Origin: Dipteronia dyeriana
Lineage: Eukaryota; Streptophyta; Magnoliopsida; Sapindales; Sapindaceae
Length of the DNA: 64,000 nt
Direction of reading: 5' to 3'
Assembly: GCA_032871835.1 (NCBI GenBank)
Contig: CM065299.1
Location: 2,079,001-2,143,000 of the forward strand
In this document: positions 1 to 17,672 of the stretch, piece after piece
How positions within the stretch are numbered: the stretch's first letter is position 1
Layout: every line of letters begins with the position of its first letter
Position numbers and translations under genes: made by a program
Notes under the pieces: model-generated
Databases searched by the model: none
Seen by the model: only the letters and a program-made list of their open reading frames with translations
Told to the model about the DNA's origin: nothing

Positions 1-40
1 AGAAGAAGAAAAAGAAGAAGAAGAGGAAGAGAATATTCAT
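1..40 (-). CDS. Possible 5' end of a minus-strand gene (partial)
   Basis: On the minus strand an ATG at 40-38 follows CCACC and a long CT-rich stretch (plus strand 41-75 is GA-rich), which is what a plant 5' leader looks like. It opens MNILFLFFFFFF, a hydrophobic start that could be a signal peptide, and runs off the left edge. The codons come from a simple GAA/CTT-type repeat, so this could equally be low-complexity DNA. No family can be named. Confidence 0.25.
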   Translation of the reverse strand, partial: MNILFLFFFFFFF

Positions 41-5252
<5,212 letters not shown>

Positions 5253-5781
5253 CCTTCAAGGACCTATCTATTTATTATATTATTACTAATAAAAGAAACT
5301 CCACCATTGCTACCTTTATGCCGAGAAGCCGAGGTTGTTTGTACGATATGATGGCACAATTCATTTTGTTAAAAGCACTATTTTACCTGTTCACCTTAGG
5401 GCATGCTGGGAAGGCAGTTGTTACTGTAAGATTTTTAATTTATTAGTTGAATACATTAACCATATAGAAAGATCATTCTGGCTGCTTCATCATCATGTTT
5501 CTATCTGTCACTTGTGTGTTCTGTTTTCTTTCTTTCTTTAGACATAGCATGCCGGAAATAATCTTTCCACTATGTGGAGTCTACGGTATATTTATATAGT
5601 ATTTGGAACTCGTTTGTAATAAATAAAATGGCACTAGATGTTTTGAAACATATGAGTTTACAGAAACAACTATGAGCATCCTTGGTGTTGATGTTAAACA
5701 AGAGTTTGAACTCAATCAAGAGGGGTGAATCCTTGATCGTATAGCTACAGGCATTCAGAAATTATCCTCCACTATCTTCTC
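5253..5781. other. Convergent 3' flanks of the acetyltransferase and DOMON genes
   Basis: The two genes face each other across about 530 bp. AATAAA-like signals near 5618-5630 could serve the upstream gene. Nothing coding is visible, and in particular no cytochrome b561 exon lies downstream (lower coordinates) of the DOMON gene. Confidence 0.6.
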
Positions 5782-6384
5782 CTATGACAGGAAATCCAGT
5801 GTCTCCAATGATTCAACATTTGGCCCTGAAGTTGAATGCATCTGAGGGATGCCATTCGAAACTGTACTGCCTTCTTGCCAGACATGATTAAAAGTAGTTC
5901 CATTAACTAATGGCCCCAGAACAGCAAAGATAGTGATCTGATTATTGCCATATGTTGCGGAAATATTGGAGACGGGAATGGTAAGAGCTCCAGGTTGCAT
6001 TGAAGGATTGTAACTATTTATTGGTGTTGGATAAACATTCATACTCCCATCAATGCGACTGAAAGCAACAATAGCCTGTGATCCAATCATGCCGGCTCCA
6101 GTTGGGTTGATTGCCCACGAAACCCACCCTTTAGGAGTTTGGGCAGCTCTGTAGGCAATGTGAACACTTCTAGTGGATGGAATGTAGCTCCAGTGAAGAT
6201 GAGCCTGTAGCACCGGAAGGTCCCGGCAAGAATGAAAGACTTGGTTACTAGGAAAGGTATATTTTTTGCAAGTTTGAGCTGAGGAAATGAAGAATAATAA
6301 AGATAGAATAATGCAGCATATAAAGATGGTTCTTGATGATATTTCTGTTCGACATTGGATATACGAGCGCTTACTGATGCTCAT
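5782..6384 (-). CDS. DOMON-only secreted protein (AIR12/CYBDOM-like), short form
   Basis: Single-exon frame of 200 aa from the ATG at 6384. An upstream in-frame ATG at 6582 would add 66 residues of unlikely, Cys/Phe-rich sequence, so the MSISKRSYIQ start is preferred. Residues ~19-36 are hydrophobic and end SSAQTC, a good signal peptide. A DOMON domain follows (about 53-185) with the family landmarks GWVSWAINPTG, GMIGSQ and HVWQEG. The two heme-ligand positions known from AIR12 are both filled, by Met99 and His167. DOMON domains bind heme b at the apoplastic face of the plasma membrane and pass electrons. The protein stops at TLDFLS, where full-length relatives continue through a linker into the cytochrome b561 helices. 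It also lacks the hydrophobic tail AIR12 uses for a GPI anchor. It may be a soluble apoplastic form or a truncated, decaying copy. Confidence 0.75.
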   Translation of the reverse strand: MSISKRSYIQCRTEISSRTIFICCIILSLLFFISSAQTCKKYTFPSNQVFHSCRDLPVLQAHLHWSYIPSTRSVHIAYRAAQTPKGWVSWAINPTGAGMIGSQAIVAFSRIDGSMNVYPTPINSYNPSMQPGALTIPVSNISATYGNNQITIFAVLGPLVNGTTFNHVWQEGSTVSNGIPQMHSTSGPNVESLETLDFLS

Positions 6385-8290
6385 GTTTGGATATATTTCA
6401 GTAAAGAGAGAATTGAAAGATTTTTGTGGCAATGCAGGTGTTAGAATGCTAGATAATTTGTAATATATGAGATATTTACAGAAGAAGATGAAATTTTGAT
6501 GACATTGTAGAAAATCTAGATACTGGACAAAGCTTGGGCATATATATGAGTGACACAGTAATAATATTTTAGAACTGCACAAAAGTGATTTGAGTAGCAG
6601 AAAATGATGGAAGAGAACTGATGTTGTATTTTTACTTTTCTGGGTCTTTTTATAGGAAAAGTAACAACTTTATATGAAATCAAGTCAAGAGTTGTTGACT
6701 GCTTCATTTGACATTTTAGGGAAATCATGAAATTGGGCAAAGAAATCAAGGTAAGTGCAATCATGTAAGTTTTCTCTTCTTTTACTTGCATGGTGATATC
6801 TCATTGTTTTTGCCTTTCTCCAATTAGCTAACTGCTTTTATTCATACCTAAAACCAATTTAAAAAGCAGGGCCTAGTCTAGCTACTTTTCTTTATTAAAT
6901 TAACCAACTTTAACATAAGCTAAAACTTGATTTCATTTCAAAGAAATGAAAAAAAACTTAAACTTTACTTAACACAAGATGGAGAAAACTTTTACTTCTT
7001 TTAATCAAAGAACTTAGGGGAGGTTCAAGAAATGAACAACCTATTTTCTTGTTTTGAACTCATACTTGTTTGAAAGTTAGGGAAGTGAATAATTGGATAT
7101 GACTTCAACTTATAATCATTCTGGAAAAGTGTTATTTTTTTTAATGAATAAATTACACAAACTCCCATAGGGTTTGTTCTTTTATTATGTGGAAACAATT
7201 TTATCGTTAATTAATAAAAAAATCTATAATTTGTGTCAAACTATAACCGATGATGATTTTTGTTTGTTTGTTTGTTTGTTATTTGATTCTTTGTGAAATT
7301 TGTTCTTCAAAGAAAATAAATCTAGAATTTTTTTGTTTTAATATAAACATCTAGAAATTTTTGTTTCAAAAAAAAATTCCGAAAATTTTAAGATTGAAGG
7401 ATGAAGACGATGGTAGAGAGATGGGGATGATGATAATGAGGTTGATCATGGAGAGGTGAGGATCCATCCACGGATTCAATCCGTCAATCTTTTTTTCTTT
7501 TTTATTTCTCCCTTTTTTTTTGTGAGAAATCTTTAATTTTTTTATGAGATATCCAACCTTTTTAGGATTTTTTTTTTTTTTTAGTTTCAAAAGTAAAAAT
7601 AAAATTATAATAAACTTCTTCCATTTTCATCAAATATTTTTGTTAAATTACTAATTTTAATTCAGGTAAATTTTTTTCTATTTTGTGTGTGTGTATTATG
7701 GGTATTTTTGTGTTTTAACATTTAACTCTAATATATATACTTTAAAGAAAGTGAATGTCAATTAATGATAAAATTATTTCTATCCTAAAAGGGTAAATCT
7801 TAGAAAAAAAGGAAAGTTTTTTGTAATTTGTTCAAAATTAAATTTCTTGTGTGAAGGGTAATGATGATTAAACAAGAAGTACACGTCACGATGCATTGAA
7901 CCGTTGAACTAAATTGGAGAACAATTAATGGATGAATAAATTAAATAATTAAAGTTTTCCTTTCTCCAACAACTTCATAATTTTGGCGATAATGCATAAA
8001 TTAAAAACGACGATAATTAAATAATTAATTAATTAATACTCTACTGTATGCTATCTCTATATTCACATTAAATTAGAAAGTCCATGATCGTCATTTGTTT
8101 GTTTGAAAAAAATTGTTTCGTTTGAGGCATTTCAAAAAATATTAACTATCAACAAGGAATTAGTGGAACATACAAGGAATTAATTAGGTTATTAATTAGG
8201 TATTCTGTATATTGTGATTTTTTGTGGGGGCTGTTTTTCATTTACTGTTCTCTAGACCATTTATTACGGTTGACAATTTACAGTTTCGAG

Positions 8291-8326
<36 letters not shown>

Positions 8327-9624
8327 CAAATTTTATAAACCCTAGAAAATCTCACGCTAACCATATCCGGCCAACCCGAACCTGTCCAGTAGAGTCGGGT
8401 TGTCAGCAGCAAATAACATGGTATCTATTATCTACAATCCCAGATTTCATATCGGGTCGAGTTGAATTAAAAATCGAATTCGTCAAACTGACTCGATTTA
8501 CATAATAAAAATTATTGACTTCTTTTATCGATAAGTTTGACTGTTAAAATATAAGAATTGACCATTAAAAATATTAAAAGATAAAAATAGTCTTGATATA
8601 TAAAAAAAAAATAGAAAAAAATCTGAAAAAGAAAAAACTCAAAAACTATTATTATTATTATTATTTTTAGTAAAGATTTCTAAAAAAAAAAATGGAAAAA
8701 AAGAAACAGATAAAAGAAAAGAAATTGATGGACTGGATCTGTAGTACATGGTGTAGAAGTTGTACATGTCCACTGCTTTCTAGTGACATAATAGGATCTG
8801 GTTTATTTTACTCTTTCCTTCTGGCCATACAAATCATGATCATATCAAAGGTTGGATTATATGAAGAATATTAATTGACAGTTAGATTTTATTATGAAGA
8901 ATTAATCTGTGTTTTGATTAATTTATGGGACAGAAAGAACAAGTCAAAAAAAAAAAATATATCGGTTGAAATTAGGTAGGTGGGTAGTGGGCACATACAT
9001 TTGATTCCTTCACATACTTTATGACAATGATTGATGAAGAAGATTAGTCTTTATAGTTATATATTCCAAGCAAAGCAAAGCAAAACAAAAGGTTTGTACC
9101 ATTTTCAGGGTTGTTGTTCAAAAAGTCTAAAAAGACTGCTATTTATAGACCCCAAAGGTTGTTCAGCTTAGACTTTAATTTTGGACATGGACACCTTGTT
9201 GTTGTTGTTGTTAATACAAAATTGTCTGTTTTCTGAATTTCTGAAGTTTGAAAATAGACTTGGAATTTGGAACCATAGATGAAGGCAATATCACATGAAA
9301 ATATGAAATCACTTTTGGAAGACTTTGGTGGCTGTTTTTCTTTTTTCTTTCTTTATTTATTTATTTATTTACTAGTCACTCTGGCTCACAGTGATAAAAC
9401 TTTACATTGTTCATGCTATAGACTGATTGGAGTAGTTTGGCAAACTTCCATTTTAAGTCCTAACTAGTGAGAGATTAGTGTAATTGGGGTCTCATAAGAA
9501 GTGGAATTTTTTATTTTTAATGGAATGACTTTTGTGTTATCAAAGTGGGTTATAAAAGTTGGAATTAAGAGGCAGGAATCAAGTGGCTCTTCAACAGATT
9601 GAGAAAAATGTAAAAATGGTGTGG

Positions 9625-9720
9625 TCAACTTACTTTCGGAAAGTTTAACTTAGTTGGTCAAATCTTTTCTCGTTTGTTCTGAGTTCAAAGCCTGTTCGAT
9701 CAATGTTTTTTCGGGAAAAA
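9625..9720 (+). mobile_element. Possible degraded tRNA-derived SINE
   Basis: TTTAACTTAGTTGGTCAAAT followed about 25 bp later by GAGTTCAAAGCC resembles pol III A- and B-box spacing in a tRNA-derived SINE head, with a T-rich tail after it. The match is weak and no target-site duplication was found. Confidence 0.25.
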
Positions 9721-10839
9721 AATATCGTGTTTTAGAGAATTTTATATAACTGTTGAGACGAAAACTGAAATAAACCGAGGATGATGATGATGATGATTTC
9801 ATCATTTAATTTTATATGTATTTGATTAACCTACAAAAACTCACTAGGTTGGAACTTATCCTAATCAAATACAGGTTTTGTGCATTGCTATTCATACAAG
9901 TGGGAGAAGATAGGGTTATGGTGACATAACAGAGGAGATTAGTTGTAACTTTATGTTCATTTGTTGATTTATTTGGTTGGGTACCCATAAAGCCTATGCT
10001 ATCCTACATTCCTAGTTGACTCTAACCTAATTCCCGGAAGCTGTCTCCAAAAGTGCCGGTCCACCGCCACACAAATCTTTATAGTAGCCATTTTAACACT
10101 GTATTTACGTTTTTAAAATTGAAGTGATCCGGTTATAAGTCTTTCGTATCAAGTTTATGAATTGGAATCATATTTTTATACCCTTTAACTCTTAAACTTA
10201 TAAATTTAAGTCTTATAAAATAAATCTTATGATTCACTTTTTAAAATATCATAAACATCGTAAAATAACATTTCTCTGTTTCTATTTTACAATTATAATT
10301 ATCAAGTGTGAGATCCGATGCGTTTATTTGTAAAAGATCTTAGATTTATACCTGTACAAATCGAACTCTACCGTCCGTTACTTCGGCATAGAAAAACATG
10401 CTACTTGAACTATTATATATAGTCATTATAATCTCAAATTTTTTACAGTTAGTCAATTATGATGGCATGGATACGTAAGATTTACGTCATGCCTTCTTAC
10501 ATTCTTGCTTGTAATTAATTTCAATGGGGTCATGTACTCTTACTTGGACACTAATCAGAAACAACCTCCCATATCACCTGTGTTGTTTTTCATTTTTTTC
10601 AAAGGGCATTGTTAGAAATTCTGCAAATCAGCCCGTAATTTTTTTTCCAAAAGCATAGATTTTCCAACAAGGTAAAAGACCTTGATACTCTTCCAATAAA
10701 GAGATGATTCTTCTATACGTCTAAATAATATAGAATATGTAAATGATATGTAAATAATATATTTAACTGGAAAAATATTATAAAGTGACGCGTGTCCTGT
10801 GAAATTATAACATTCTAGAAAGCTGAGGGGAGGCTTCAA

Positions 10840-10985
10840 GTTGGTCGTCTAATACGACGTCGTCGGCGAACGACTTCCACGTGATTGATTAGATATATAT
10901 ATATATATATAAAAACAATATGAACACGTAACGTTGACCTCACCATGCGGTTACGATGCGACGACGTATCATGTTCATAATGTGA
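10840..10985. promoter_or_regulatory. ACGT-rich island with a G-box
   Basis: A short CG-rich patch in very AT-rich DNA contains ACGACGTCGT, CACGTG (about 10878) and several further ACGT cores, the binding core of plant bZIP factors. It lies ~1.5 kb from the nearest start codon, so a regulatory role is only a possibility. It could also be transposon debris. Confidence 0.3.
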
Positions 10986-11186
10986 TGTGAAGTCGGTCAA
11001 AAGAAGCTATTTCTTTTTTCTAACACAGTCAATTTTTGTATGAAAGAATGGATCCTCTCTGTGTGAAACCAAATAAAATAGGAAAAAATAATAATAATTA
11101 ATGATCGACTTAATCGTTTAATAGAACAGTTCGAATCAATTATCACCGTTTGAGTTCCATATTTATATATTAAATCGTAAAATATA

Positions 11187-11526
11187 AGAGTAATTTTAAT
11201 TGGATTTTTTAAATTTTAGATAAAATAACTAAAATTTAGTTTAAAATCTATTTTAGTTAGTAACACTTTATGAATCACTCCAATTATGTCGGGCTAGTCA
11301 TTAATATTTTATTAATTTTAATTTAACAAATAAATTGATATTATTTTTTAATAAATAATAATACAAAATTGATTTATTTTTTTAATAAAAAAATTAGTTT
11401 AAAAATATTAAAAAATAAAATATAAGAAAGAAAAGATAAAGAACTTAAAATTACTCCGTATATTTAGTGAGTCGTTTAGTGATTCTCTAAAATAGAGTCA
11501 TTTAAAAAAACCATTGAAGATGCTCT
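11187..11526. mobile_element. MITE with ~27-bp terminal inverted repeats
   Basis: The left end AGAGTAATTTTAATTGGATT mirrors the right end, whose reverse complement is AGAGCATCTTCAATGGTTTT. The AGAGCATCTYCAATGG terminus is a common plant MITE end. The interior is AT-rich and non-coding. The target-site duplication is unclear. Confidence 0.6.
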
Positions 11527-12407
11527 AAAAAGACTCTCTTTAATAGTGACAATTACTTTCTAAACCGGACTTGTACCGGTTAATTTCGAATAGGTTTTAT
11601 TGTTTCGGGACTTGAAAAGTATCTATAGTGGTTAATCTTGAATGGGTTTTTACCTCCGACAAGATATTTCATAACTTGGTCTGAAACAATAATATGTCCA
11701 AATTTATTTTAATTTAATTTTATTAAACATACTTTTTTTGTATTGTCTATTATTAGAAGACTATTTTTACTCATTCACTCGTATCGAGGGTGGGTGAGCA
11801 TTATCCTCCTTCCGTACGGATGATATGTGTCCGTAGGGAGGAGGGGATAATACTTACCGCTTAGAGTTGGGTAAGTAAAAGTAAAGCTAAGTTGAAGATA
11901 TTGTCTAGATATTATTATTTTTATTATTTTTATTTGCTTGATGGAGTAGGTGAAGAATTGATCATTTAAAAGCTTTTAGAGTTCACAAACAATATAATAT
12001 TAATAAGACTTTCCTTTTGGTCTTACAATACAGGTCAGTTTCCTAGAAAGTTGCGGACGCCACCCCAAAGCGTGTGTGAACAGAGAGAACAGCGTAGTTG
12101 GACATGGAAGGCAGGCTCCAACTTGTTCAAAGCTTTAGACAAAATTATTAAACATACACATTTAGACTGTCCTTCTTCCTTCACAAATAAGTGCTTTTAT
12201 ATATTATAATTATATTTTCAATCATCATCAGCACTTATTTTCTTAGCAGATTCAGTCAACACCCCACCCCTCAAAACTCTTCCAATTTCCTGAGTCCTGA
12301 CTTCTTCTTTCATATATTCTATAAATCTTAGTGTTTTCAACTCCGGAACTCAAACGATTCACAGCCTTTTGCTTGATAAGAAACAAAAAATAAGAAAGTA
12401 TCCAAGT

Positions 12408-13853
12408 ATGGAGAGAGTTTCAAGATCTGCTCTGTTTTGCTCTGTTTTGGTTGCTCTGTTTTGGACATCCTATGCTCAGAATTGCAATAGCTCCACTTTT
12501 GCAAACAACAAACAATACTCCGCATGCAGTGATCTTTCTGTTTTGAGCTCCTCCATTCACTGGACTTACGACCCATCAACTAATACCGTTGATCTCGCCT
12601 TCCGTAAAACCGGAACAAGCTCTACTCAGTGGGTGGCGTGGGCTCTGAACCCTTCCGGGCGGCGCATGGCAGGCTCACAATGTCTTGTAGCTCACCAGAA
12701 TTCCACGGGAACTCATGCCTACACATCTCCAATTGCTGCAACAGGAGCCCCACAGTTGCAGCAAGGAAGATTGAGCTTTGAAGTACCAAGCATCAATGCT
12801 ACTTTTTCCGGTTCTGTGATGACCATCTATGCTACTCTGCAGCTCACTAATGACTTATTGTCGACCAACCAAGTTTGGCAAGAAGGTCCAATGAATGGAA
12901 ACTCTCCTGGCATGCATCCCATGGCCACAGCTAATACAGCATCGACGGGACTTATTGATTTTCGTACCGGAGAGACAACAGCTACAGGTGGTAGTGATTT
13001 CAACGCCAGACTAAGAAGGAGAAATGTAAGTCATTCAATCTTATGTTGGTTCTGATGATTACTAACATGATATCAGAGCCTCAATTGTTTCAAGCGTTCT
13101 GGATTCAAGTTCCCTCCGGGTGCCAAGCTTGTCGGGTCTGGCACGTAAGGGGGTGTATAGAGTGCTAAATTGGATATTAACTGTGGTTTTTTTTTTTCAG
13201 ACTCATGGAGTACTAAACGCGGTGAGTTGGGGAATTCTGATGCCTATTGGTGCGATGATGGCTAGGTATTTGAAGGTGTTCAAGTCTGCAAATCCAGCAT
13301 GGTTTTACATCCATGTGACCTGCCAATGTTCGGCATATGTAATCGGTGTTGCAGGTTGGGTAACTGGTATCAAGCTTGGAAATGATAATCCTATCACCAT
13401 AAGCGAAATTCACAGGAACGTTGGTATCACCCTCTTCGCGCTTGGAACACTTCAGGTAATTGGGAAATTTTTTCATTCTATTGTGTTGTGTCACATGGAA
13501 AATTCGACTAGTGTTCTTATACGTACGTTGCCCTTGTTATGCAGGTGTTTGCTTTGCTTTTAAGGCCAAAGCCGGATCACAAGTACAGATTCTACTGGAA
13601 CATCTACCACCACCTCACTGGATACACCGTGATTGGTTTGAGCATCTACAATGTCCTCGAGGGATTGAGAATTTTGGACCCGGTGGACGATTGGTGGTGG
13701 GCATATGTTGGCACCCTCATAGGTTTGGGTTCTCTGTCTGCTCTGTTGGAAGCCGTAACCTGGATCGTAGTCATAAAGAGGAAGAAGGAGAGCCGCGAGA
13801 AGCTCCCTCACAGCATGAATGGAGTTAATGGTCATGGTCATGGTGCACTGTAA
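12408..13853 (+). CDS. Cytochrome b561 and DOMON domain-containing protein, full length
   Basis: Three exons (12408-13025, 13201-13455, 13545-13853), all phase-0 junctions, give 393 aa, the usual family length. Residues 1-23 form a signal peptide ([20 protein letters not shown]..). The DOMON domain spans about 40-165 with [16 protein letters not shown] and VWQEG. A basic linker ending LRRRN leads into a cytochrome b561 core of about five helices. Its four conserved histidines, which bind two hemes, are at about 208 (THGVLNA), 244 (FYIHV), 277 (EIHRNVG) and 313 (YHHLTGY). Such proteins move electrons across the plasma membrane, usually from cytosolic ascorbate to apoplastic acceptors. In the DOMON part, Met87 fills one heme-ligand position but the position taken by His in the 5.8-kb paralogue is Gln155. 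The tail is basic, then rich in Gly/His/Asn. Confidence 0.92.
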
Positions 13854-14079
13854 TTAATTTATCGTTCATGTACAACATTATATTATTTTTTGTAGTCCAT
13901 TACAGTATCAGTGACAGTATTTTGGATTTGATTCATATATTTCTTCTTAGAGCTTTATCATTTTTTGTTTTTAGAGTTGTGTAGGTTGTAATTTTTCTCA
14001 GTATATAGATTAATAAACAATACATTTTTGTTACGAAATGTCACATATAGATTACAATTAAAATTCAATCAAAAAAAAT
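13854..14079. other. Convergent 3' region between b561/DOMON gene and GEX1
   Basis: The two genes end 226 bp apart on opposite strands. The stretch is AT-rich and holds AATAAA-like words around 14010. No coding content. Confidence 0.5.
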
Positions 14080-16373
14080 TCAATGTCTTGAACGCGAACG
14101 GAGATTATATTTCCTTGCTGCCATTGAAGAAGTTGTAAGGGAATTCTCTCCAGTTCCCTCTTTGAGAAAATAATCAGGGTCCTGGTGACTGTTTGCATCA
14201 TCTTCTTCTAATAAGTCATTAGTGATCCATGAAGGCCAGTGCACACTGCTGTCGCTACTGCTGCTATCCATTTCCAAACACAAGTCTCGCTCTTTGCTGT
14301 TGCTCCTCAAGTTTCTTAGTTTTTCCATCATGTCCACCAGCATTCTATGGTTCAATTGCTCATAATCCCTGCAACAAGAAGTAGCGTTAAATTAAGTTGT
14401 CGAAAACTTGATTCGGAAAATATAGAGGCAAAATAGATAAAATCACTCACTTGTATGTATAGATAGCATGTAAGAGTTGCGCGGAAGTGAGAAGCAGAAA
14501 GAGCAGCCGGACAAAGTTGATTATCCATAGTTGTTGTTCGATATTGTTCGACAACATTCTTGGTATTGCGAATTCCAACATGAATGCAGCGCACAAACCT
14601 GTGGAAAGTATGCAACGATAAGTTGTTATGTACCCTTTTGATTAAATCATGTTACATGATTGAAAAAAAAATAGGGATATAGATGTATATGTATACATAC
14701 CCAGGTAGAGCTTTGGTCTGACAGTGTAGGTTTGCTTAGTACTGGTGAGCACATAAACGATGAATGTCGATATGGAGTAGAGGAAAAAGGCTTTGATCAT
14801 TCGTGATTCGAAAAGCAGCGCGTTGTGCAAGGCGAAAAGTTTATCTAAAGCAACAAACATGCTTGCTTGCTTTTCTTCGAAAGCTTCCTGTATGTACGTA
14901 CATAAATACTATTAGAAACACAACAAGAGTAATGTCTGTTGTGATTTCACATCATAATTATAATTAACAAAGAATTACAAACCTGAGCTGCTAATATTGA
15001 TTTTGAATTCGCTGCAAGGCGTTGATGAGCTTCTTCTAGCTGTTCTTGCCGTTTAATAAGTGCTTCTTGTTGTTTATGACCAAATTCAGCTAACTCTTTC
15101 AAAGTATCCCTACAAAAACACAATGCACAACAACATAAGATTTGTTTTCCTGAGGAATAAAAAATGTCTGCTTTCGTTCGTGTTCATTTACCTGCTCTCA
15201 GTGAATGCTTGAGACTGAAATTCTGTTAAAGATTGAAGCCCTTCAAGAGCCTTGGACTGTCCATCCATAAGTTGTTTCTGCTTATCCAACGAAACACCTG
15301 CAACGTCCCCGATTTCGTTAGCCTTGCTTTGCAAGTTACTCATCTTATCAGACATTGCATTTCCAACTTCATTAATCTTCTTTTCAACTTCCACTGTTTC
15401 TGTTTTCAGATCTTCCATCTTTTGTCCCAAATTATTGTAAGAATCATGAAGTGTCGCAATCCCTTCTTCGATTTTGTTCTTCATTTTCTCTTGATCCTTT
15501 TGCAGCCCTGATTGAGAAGCTGCAATTTGCACAGATTGAATGAAAATCTCCTCCGAATAGTCCTTCACTACACTTATGTGATCCGAGACTTTCTTCGAAC
15601 TCTCAACCACTTGCTGAGTCTGTTCATCAATCACATTCAAAGTACTCAGGATACCATCTGATCTTTGCAACAATTTATCTGATTTCTTATCCAAGTCCTT
15701 CAACTTGTCCTCTGCGAAATTCGCTGATCTTTTCAGATCATTCACCAATCTTTCGGTCTGACGTCTGAAAGCAGCACCCCTGCAAGCACAAAAATCAATC
15801 AAAATTCATGTCAGATTTTTCAATTCCTCAAATGTAAAAACATATTAAAAAAAAATGTATTATAGATAAAATACTCAACTGCAACTGATAACAAATGGAA
15901 TTGGTTTCCAGGAAGAATTCAAGATAGACTCGGTAATCATTATCATTCAATTTCGCAAGACATTTTTTCACTGGAGTACTGGTGTGACACACAGGAAAAG
16001 GTGCTCTAGCAGAGTTCTGCTGAAAGCAGTTGCTTAGGTCCCAAGCAAACCGCTTTCGTTTTTCGTTGTCATCAGAAATAATCTCAGAGCAAGCATCAAA
16101 GATCTGTCTGTATGCAGTATGCCAACAAGAGTTTGAGCCAAGCATCATTTTCTGTTTCGCCTTTTCGACCAATTGAATCCCCTTCTGGTTGTCAAAAGCT
16201 TCCAGGGAGAATTGAGCATCAACATCACTGCCACTATCCGTTACCGACCAAACATCATCCGGAGGTTCCTCAGCCTTGCCAGCAGCAAAAGGGTTCCAAC
16301 TCCAGGACATACAAGAATCTGAGAAACAGACCAAGATCAACAGAAGAAAAAGAAGATGATTGTGTCTGCCCAT
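14080..16373 (-). CDS. GEX1: GAMETE EXPRESSED 1 (GEX1; KAR5/Brambleberry-type nuclear fusion protein)
   Basis: Six exons on the minus strand: 16373-15880, 15779-15192, 15109-14983, 14887-14701, 14598-14451 and 14368-14080. They give 610 aa, close to the ~590 aa of known GEX1. Residues 1-23 are a signal peptide (MGRHNHLLFLLLILVCFSDS). A Cys-rich region follows (CWHTAYRQIFDACSEI, NCFQQ, PVCH, KKCL), typical of the KAR5/Brambleberry group. A long heptad-rich coiled coil covers about 165-400. Hydrophobic segments follow at about 430-450 (FFLYSISTFIVYVL), 465-480 and 490-510. The tail is polar and acidic, ending in an Arg/Ser-rich stretch. GEX1 sits in the nuclear envelope of gametes and embryos and is needed for nuclear fusion and gametophyte development. 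All splice junctions are GT..AG and in frame. A likely 5'-UTR intron upstream is described separately. Confidence 0.92.
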
Positions 16374-17400
16374 TTTTTTTTCCCAATTCTTCTCTCAATT
16401 TGATTTTCCACTACTTGATATATAAATTATGTCCAGATTACACTTAGACCTGCAACAGAACAGTACACAGTCAATTGTTAAATGTGACTGACTTGGAAAG
16501 AAATCAAAATAGAGATAAATTAACATGTAGAGAGACTGTCATAACATTTTTTTTTCATAAAGAAATTCTATAAATAGACAAAATTAAAATCACTAACAGG
16601 GTAATTGAGGCAAAAAAAAAGAAGAATCATGAATCATATACTACTTGTAAGGTTGTTATCTCATTTATTTCACATGTATCATGTAGATGTGCATTTTATT
16701 TTTGTTTATATCGCATGTTATGGTTATGATTCGAATCTCGGAACGTTATCGGTCTGAACGAACACCCTTGTTGTTATATGTAAAGATAGTATATGTAAAG
16801 ATAGTGTAGTTTTTAACTAAATAAACAGAAAAAAAAACACCAATCTATAATTGGAAAATCTAACACAACTAACAGATTGCACCAATCAAAAGTTGAAACC
16901 CAATTCATCTTTTTACGTTATTTTTCGTTTTCAGTCAAAGATTGATATCAAATTGTTTGATACCAAGAAAGGGAACAAAGGTAGATAATAAATTAAATCC
17001 ATTAATCAAAACCAATTAATTAATTATTTCCAAAAGAGTTTACAAAAATAGCAAATTCAAAATTTTTTTGACAAAGTATTAAGAAAAACAGAACAAACTA
17101 TACAATACAGAAGAAAAAAAAATAGAGCAACAAAAGCCACACACAGGACTAAGAGAAAAAAAAAGAGAAAGGGAAAAAAAGAAGAGAAAGAGAGCTTACT
17201 TGAAAATAATTCTAGAGAATTGGAGTGAATAAAGTGATTAAATAATTATACAAAAGATGAAAACTTGGAGAGAAAGAAACCCAAATGGGTGTGTAAACCA
17301 ATAAAAAATAAACATATATATATAAGAAACAAAATAAGAGAATCAGAGCAGAAGCAAAAAAACAAACAATCTGTGTTGAAAAGGAAAACAGAGAGAAAAT
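16374..17400 (-). promoter_or_regulatory. GEX1: Predicted GEX1 leader: 5'-UTR intron, leader exon and core promoter
   Basis: Upstream of the GEX1 ATG the minus strand has a good acceptor, TTCTGTTGCAG, ending at 16450, so coding exon 1 would carry ~76 nt of leader. A matching donor, CAA|GTAAGC, ends a potential leader exon at 17200, giving an intron of about 750 bp (17199-16450). The intron is T-rich on the transcribed strand, as plant introns are. Upstream of the leader exon lies a TATATATA run at about 17315-17325 that could be the TATA box. The prediction rests on splice-site sequence and spacing only. The leader exon and its donor lie inside the first unit of the tandem array. Confidence 0.45.
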
Positions 17401-17672
17401 GATGCGTTTTTATATCATACAGTAAACAGTGCATTACGTAACTGTTCACATTCAGACAACCATTCAACTTCTAAGTTTTATAACTCTATTTATTAGATTT
17501 TATTTTTCCTTTTTTGCCCCAAAATTAATTAAACAAAGTTTTCTTTTTGGGTGGTACATGAATTGTTTAGTGAATTTAATTAATTAATCAAATGATGGAA
17601 TATGTATGTGAAAGGGTATTCTATCCACCGTGAAATGGATAAACATAATAATAATAATAATAATAATATTTA

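Larger units (their letters stand above)
6385..12407. other. Six-kilobase gene-free stretch
   Basis: No convincing exons. Contents seen: poly(T) at about 8290-8320; a patch rich in CGGGT/GGGTCGAG words at 8340-8505 resembling transposon debris; a weak tRNA-SINE-like block at 9625-9720; a CG-rich island with many ACGT cores and a CACGTG G-box at 10840-10985; a MITE at 11187-11526. The last ~250 bp are the probable promoter and 5' UTR of the full-length b561/DOMON gene. Confidence 0.55.

Noticed and set aside
15233..16447. Plus-strand frames opposite GEX1 exons 1 and 2
   Set aside because: Antisense shadows of coding exons with no family resemblance.
17246..17467. Minus-strand frame recurring in array units A and E (MNGCLN.. 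type)
   Set aside because: It has no ATG at the start (TTG), is broken in copies C and D by deletions, and lies across the putative core promoter. Its conservation follows from repeat copying.
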